Made by a program: the position numbers and the translations under genes
DNA from: Fidelibacterota bacterium
Lineage (GTDB): Bacteria; Fidelibacterota; Marinisomatia; Marinisomatales; CAZVFT01
Direction: 5' to 3'
Assembly: GCA_014381485.1 (NCBI GenBank)
Contig: JACNLN010000112.1
Coordinates: 1 to 9,163 of the forward strand
DNA length: 9,163 nucleotides
Notes under the pieces: generated by a model
Seen by the model: only the letters and a program-made list of their open reading frames with translations
The model's database searches: none
What the model was told of the DNA's origin: nothing
Part shown: positions 5,418 through 9,163 of the stretch, in pieces
Position numbering within the stretch: the stretch's first letter is position 1
Layout of the letters: each line of letters starts with the position of its first letter

Positions 5418-8399
5418 ATGAAGAAAATGACCAGGTATATTATTACCGTGGGAATTGCTATTTTCAATCTGCTTCTTGCAAAAGAAGTATCAATGGTTGA
5501 AGCAATTCAAGTTGCTGAAAACCTCTATTTTGAAAGAAGTGAAGTGGCTCTGGAGAACATTCACGTAGAGGGGTACTATCTTGAAAAGAGTGAGAATATC
5601 AATTTGATCTATATTTTCAATTTTTCTCCAGCTGGATTTGTTATGATAGCAGCGGATGATCGAGTCAGGCCTATTCTTGGATATGCCTTCGAAGGAGAAT
5701 ACGCTCCTGATCAGGCTTCCCCTCAACTTGAACAATTGATGAATAATTATCAGGATGAAATAAAATATGCAATTGAGGAAGGCATACCCACCTTGAGGGA
5801 AAACGAGGAATTATGGATAAAATATAAATCTAAGCAAATTAGTAAAAGTAGAGGTGTTAGGGATGTACAGCCCTTGATTCAAGCTCAGTGGGACCAGGGT
5901 TATCCATGGAATGCTATGTGTCCTGGTGGAACCCCCGTTGGATGTGTTGCGGTGTCCATGGGGCAAATAATGCATTACTGGTCACATCCCGATACTGGTG
6001 TGGGATCTCACAGTTACTATCACCCAGTGTATGGCCAGCTCTCCGCAAATTTTGGCGACACATTTTATGACTTTGATAATATGCCCGATTCCTATCCCAC
6101 CTTAGCAACACAAACCGTGTTATTTCACTGTGGTGTTGTGGTAGAAATGGATTATGATCCCGAGGGATCAGGGGCATCAGTGGGCAGCGGGTATCCATCT
6201 GCGAAAACAGCACTGTATGAACATTTTCGGTACAGACAGGATATGATAAACTATGTCATAAAAAATAACTACTCAACTCAAGTTTGGATTGATATGTTGA
6301 TTGATGAGTTAGATGATGCTCGTCCCACGATATATGTGGGTTTTGGCGATGATGGGGGGCATGCCTGGAATATTGATGGCTATCAGGGACCAGATTATTT
6401 CCACTGTAACTGGGGATGGGGAGGATATGCAAACGGCTATTTCTACCTCGATAACCTGTCTCCAGGTGGATCGAGTTTTAACTTAAATCAGGGAATGCTG
6501 AGAGGTATTCTGCCAGACATCTCAATTCCTCAGCTTGAATATTATTCCCATGTTCTGATTTGGACTGTAAGTGATGGTGACGGTGTTTTGAATCCAGGTG
6601 AAGCAGCGAATATGAGGGTACTTCTAAAAAATGCAGATTGGGCAGAAAATGCCGAAAACGTAACTGCCACATTGACCAGTGCAACGCCAGGAGTTTCCAT
6701 TATGGATAGTACTGCCATCTATCCATCTACTATTTATCCCGGCGGAATAGGAGTGAACACCACCGATTTGTTTACCTTTGAGTTATCTGATGATATCGAA
6801 TTAGGAGATATTGTATTCACGATTCATGTCTCTGCACAGGGACCGCAAGGAGATCCATACAACGAATCATTTGATTTTACCCAGGAGGTCAGTCTGAATC
6901 AGAGTGGTTGGCCATATATAAGTGATTTCCAGGTTGAATCCTCTCCTATTGTTATGGATATAAATGGAGATGATGAAAATGAAATTATCTTTGGCGATTA
7001 TGGCGGAAATCTCCACGTTTTGACCCCCTCCGGTGTGGAATTAGATAATTTCCCATTTGATACAGGAGACCAAATCTGGGGTTCACCTGCGGTAGTTGAT
7101 ATTGATAATGATGGAGATATTGAAATCATTATTACCTCCAAGAGTAAACATCTTTATATCTTGAATTCTGATGGTACTGAACAGCTGGATTATAACGCAG
7201 ACCAGTATCTGATGGGAACCCCTGCTTTGGGTGACATAGATGGCGATGGGAACCTTGAGATCATTTTTGGCGGGTATTCGTCTTCAGGGAAACTGTTTGC
7301 CATCAATCCTGATGGTTCAGACGTGGCAGGTTTCCCCTATCAGTTGGGTGAGAAGATTCGGAGAGGAGTGGCTTTAGCTGATTTCAATGGAAATGAGAAA
7401 GTGGACATTGTCTGTGGTACTGATAGTGATAATCTATGGCTGATCTATGATGACCTGACTGTAGCGAGTGGATTTCCATTTACAGCCAACGGGGATTTTA
7501 GAGCAGCACCTGCCGTTGTAGAGGTGGATGGCCAAAAAATTATTCTTGCAGGGTCTAGAGACGATAATTTCTATGCAATAAATAGTGATGGCAGCTTACG
7601 ATTTACTCTGACAGCAGGGGATGATGTTAGTACTTCGCCGGGGTTTGTGGATATGGAAAGTGATGTTGGAATATTCTTTGGTTCAGAAGATGGGTATTTA
7701 TATGGTGTAAATTCTAACGGCACAAATCTCACTGGTTGGCCAAAAAATATTGGTGGTGAGATCAATTCATCACCTGCATTTGCTGACTTAGACGGTGATG
7801 GAAATCCTGAAGTTATTACAGCAACAAATCTAGGTAAATTAATTGCCTATTACTTAGATGGAACTACATACCCGAATTTTCCCATTAATTATGAATTTTC
7901 ATTTGTAGGATCTCCTATTATCCTCGATACAGATCTGGATAATGATCTGGAGATTTTGATTGGATCAACGGGTTCTGTGGTAAATATTGATGTAAAGGAT
8001 TCTCTGGGAATAGTAGATGATTACTGGAATATGTATCGGGGAAATCCCCTGAGAACAGGATATTTTACTTTTTCTACTGCTGGTATTATTCAGGGTGAGC
8101 TTGTTCCAACGGCATTTGCACTGGACAACCCATACCCAAATCCATTTAATCCCACAATGACTGTTCAATACAAAGTACCTGTACTAACCAGTGTAAAAAT
8201 TTCGATTTACAATATCCTTGGACAGAAAATAGCCCAGTTGGTGAATGATGTTCATCAGACAGGTATTTATCACGTTAACTGGAATGCTTCAGGATATCCA
8301 AGCGGTATATATTTTGTAAAGATGATTGCCAATATAGGTGGTGATGTACAGGCAGGACAAGATTTTGAAAAATGCCATAAAATTCTTTTGGTGAAATAA
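5418..8399 (+). CDS. C10 (streptopain-type) cysteine peptidase with FG-GAP propeller and T9SS tail
   Basis: This 993-aa preproprotein has AGGGAAG (5403-5409) 8 nt before the ATG. The signal peptide is 1-21 (cut after LLLA). Residues 22-149 are a Spi/I69-like propeptide (GFVMIAADDRVRPILGYAFEGEY). Residues 150-365 are the C10 catalytic domain, with nucleophile Cys176 in PVGCVAVSMGQIMHYW, HCGVVVEMDYDPEGSGAS around 237-254, His315 in GGHAWNIDGY, and NWGWGG at 331-336. All expected catalytic motifs are intact, so it should be active once the propeptide is removed. Residues ~368-494 form a CARDB-like Ig domain (SDGDGVLNPGE). Residues ~496-885 hold eight FG-GAP/VCBS-like repeats, several with DxDxDG calcium loops. 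Residues ~897-993 are a T9SS type A sorting domain (YPNPFNP at 906-912, ending KILLVK). It is much longer than streptopain (about 400 aa) because of these C-terminal additions. The predicted role is a secreted or surface-anchored endopeptidase, with the propeller as a likely binding module. Its substrate is not deducible. Confidence 0.95.
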   Translation: MKKMTRYIITVGIAIFNLLLAKEVSMVEAIQVAENLYFERSEVALENIHVEGYYLEKSENINLIYIFNFSPAGFVMIAADDRVRPILGYAFEGEYAPDQASPQLEQLMNNYQDEIKYAIEEGIPTLRENEELWIKYKSKQISKSRGVRDVQPLIQAQWDQGYPWNAMCPGGTPVGCVAVSMGQIMHYWSHPDTGVGSHSYYHPVYGQLSANFGDTFYDFDNMPDSYPTLATQTVLFHCGVVVEMDYDPEGSGASVGSGYPSAKTALYEHFRYRQDMINYVIKNNYSTQVWIDMLIDELDDARPTIYVGFGDDGGHAWNIDGYQGPDYFHCNWGWGGYANGYFYLDNLSPGGSSFNLNQGMLRGILPDISIPQLEYYSHVLIWTVSDGDGVLNPGEAANMRVLLKNADWAENAENVTATLTSATPGVSIMDSTAIYPSTIYPGGIGVNTTDLFTFELSDDIELGDIVFTIHVSAQGPQGDPYNESFDFTQEVSLNQSGWPYISDFQVESSPIVMDINGDDENEIIFGDYGGNLHVLTPSGVELDNFPFDTGDQIWGSPAVVDIDNDGDIEIIITSKSKHLYILNSDGTEQLDYNADQYLMGTPALGDIDGDGNLEIIFGGYSSSGKLFAINPDGSDVAGFPYQLGEKIRRGVALADFNGNEKVDIVCGTDSDNLWLIYDDLTVASGFPFTANGDFRAAPAVVEVDGQKIILAGSRDDNFYAINSDGSLRFTLTAGDDVSTSPGFVDMESDVGIFFGSEDGYLYGVNSNGTNLTGWPKNIGGEINSSPAFADLDGDGNPEVITATNLGKLIAYYLDGTTYPNFPINYEFSFVGSPIILDTDLDNDLEILIGSTGSVVNIDVKDSLGIVDDYWNMYRGNPLRTGYFTFSTAGIIQGELVPTAFALDNPYPNPFNPTMTVQYKVPVLTSVKISIYNILGQKIAQLVNDVHQTGIYHVNWNASGYPSGIYFVKMIANIGGDVQAGQDFEKCHKILLVK

Positions 8400-8401
8400 T
8401 T

Positions 8402-8434
8402 GTATTGAAATCCAATACTTTGAATTTGATTTTT
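8402..8434 (+). terminator. Candidate weak intrinsic terminator after the peptidase gene
   Basis: Three bases past the TAA stop, GTATTG (8402-8407) and CAATAC (8413-8418) form a perfect 6-bp stem with a 5-nt loop. TTT follows, then a T/A-rich stretch with TTTTT at 8430-8434. The stem has only two G-C pairs and the nearest T tract is short, so termination may be inefficient. It is the only clear stem-plus-T structure I found in the three longer intergenic gaps. Confidence 0.4.
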
Positions 8435-8454
8435 AATTATATATTTTTAAATAT

Positions 8455-8462
8455 TATATTTG
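8455..8462 (+). promoter_or_regulatory. Possible -7 (TAnnTTTG) promoter element
   Basis: TATATTTG fits the Bacteroidota -7 consensus and lies 54 nt before the start codon of the last gene, in a very AT-rich stretch (about 8419-8475). No TTG occurs at the expected distance upstream (the closest, at 8426-8428, is 26 nt away), so only half of the expected promoter is present. Confidence 0.25.
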
Positions 8463-8516
8463 AGATGATGATTTATTACGAAAGTCAATAACAGTAATAG
8501 AAAGCGAGGTAGAAAA

Positions 8517-9163
8517 ATGAAACGATCGGTCTTAATGTTAATAATATTAGCTTTTGGAATCGGGACTGTTCTTGGATCCGTTACAAAGGGTCCAAATACG
8601 GCACCGTACGGGCAAAAGCTTATCAAAAAAGTGGAATCAGTTTCACCACTTCATGTACCTGATAATCATGCTCCAAGTCCGATAATTATGCCATCATCCC
8701 GTGATGCTCATTTCACATTTATAGATTCATCTACAAATGGATACGGGATGTGTATCGGTATGACACGACCTTTGGTGGTAACGGAAAATGACGAATGGTT
8801 TTTTGTTTTTCGTCAGTGGTACGGTGAGCCAACCCCCCAAAATTTAAAGGGTGGGCAGATTGGCGCAGCCTATTCTGAAGATGGGGAAGATTGGGATGTT
8901 TATACCTATTTGAATACAGGTTTTAACTGGCCCCCATCAGATCGTCAGGGTCGGTATCCCAGTGCTTTAGGAAATGAAGATTATCCCTTTGCCTTCTGGA
9001 ATGAGTATACTGGCCAGGGAAGTCAATATGGAGGTCGTCCCTATTACACCTATGATGAATTTGGCTGGGGTGGAGGTTCCTTTGCGGACCCGATTGAAGT
9101 TGATCCGCTATATGATGATACAAAAGATCTGTGGGTAGGTAGTCCCGGTTATTCCTATGATAT
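8517..9163 (+). CDS. Exported protein of unknown function, possible BNR/sialidase-like propeller (3' partial)
   Basis: An ATG at 8517, preceded by GAGG (8506-8509, 7-nt spacing), opens a frame with no stop to the window edge, giving 215 visible residues. Residues 1-20 are a clear signal peptide (MKR, hydrophobic core, cut after VLG). The mature part begins with a Pro/Lys-rich stretch and continues from about residue 65 with strands rich in Trp, Tyr and Gly. These include PLVVTENDEWFFVFRQWYG, AAYSEDGEDWDVY and YPSALGNEDYPFAFWNEYTG. SEDGEDW resembles a sialidase Asp box (SxDxGxxW) but lacks one residue, so a BNR-type beta-propeller is only a guess. Given its neighbours, a T9SS sorting domain probably lies beyond the window, but this cannot be seen. 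Protein coding is well supported by the ribosome binding site, signal peptide and composition; the function is unrecognised. Confidence 0.8.
   Translation, partial: MKRSVLMLIILAFGIGTVLGSVTKGPNTAPYGQKLIKKVESVSPLHVPDNHAPSPIIMPSSRDAHFTFIDSSTNGYGMCIGMTRPLVVTENDEWFFVFRQWYGEPTPQNLKGGQIGAAYSEDGEDWDVYTYLNTGFNWPPSDRQGRYPSALGNEDYPFAFWNEYTGQGSQYGGRPYYTYDEFGWGGGSFADPIEVDPLYDDTKDLWVGSPGYSYD

Overview
The window encodes five protein genes, all on the + strand and all for exported proteins. Every gene begins with a signal peptide or, where its 5' end is missing, ends in a surface-sorting domain. Two genes end in canonical type IX secretion (T9SS) type A sorting domains with the YPNPFNP motif. A third ends in a FlgD-Ig-like sorting domain, and one gene is a PorV/PorQ-family outer-membrane barrel, a component of the T9SS machinery. 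This fits a Gram-negative bacterium of the FCB (Bacteroidota-related) group. The style of the proteins reminds me most of Candidatus Neomarinimicrobiota (Marinimicrobia), Calditrichota or Ignavibacteriota. That placement is from memory and was not tested by a search. The DNA is moderately AT-rich. I see no rRNA, tRNA, CRISPR array or insertion sequence.

Layout: (1) 1-1296 is the 3' part of a large surface protein that runs in from outside the window. (2) 1306-2334 is a PorV/PorQ-like barrel, only 9 nt downstream and so almost certainly in the same operon. (3) 2444-5299 is a non-enzymatic multidomain adhesin-like protein of 951 aa. (4) 5418-8399 is a 993-aa C10 (streptopain-type) cysteine peptidase with a propeptide, a CARDB-like Ig domain, an eight-repeat FG-GAP/VCBS propeller and a T9SS tail. 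(5) 8517 to the window end is the start of another exported protein, cut by the window edge, with a possible sialidase/BNR-like propeller. The last three genes are separated by gaps of 109, 118 and 117 nt. Each has its own ribosome binding site and a possible Bacteroidota-style promoter element, so they look like separately transcribed cargo genes. A candidate terminator follows the peptidase.

Taken together this is a surface/secretome island. The PorV-like barrel would receive or hand over cargo at the outer membrane, and the peptidase and adhesin-like proteins would be exported through T9SS and anchored or released at the cell surface, perhaps to degrade and bind environmental protein or polysaccharide. 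The points most worth a second look are the tight pairing of a non-canonical CTD protein with a PorV-like barrel, the sharply different codon use of that barrel gene, the peptidase-propeller fusion, and the FnIII domain interrupted by a large beta domain. I found no evidence for a wholly new defence, mobile or RNA-based system here.
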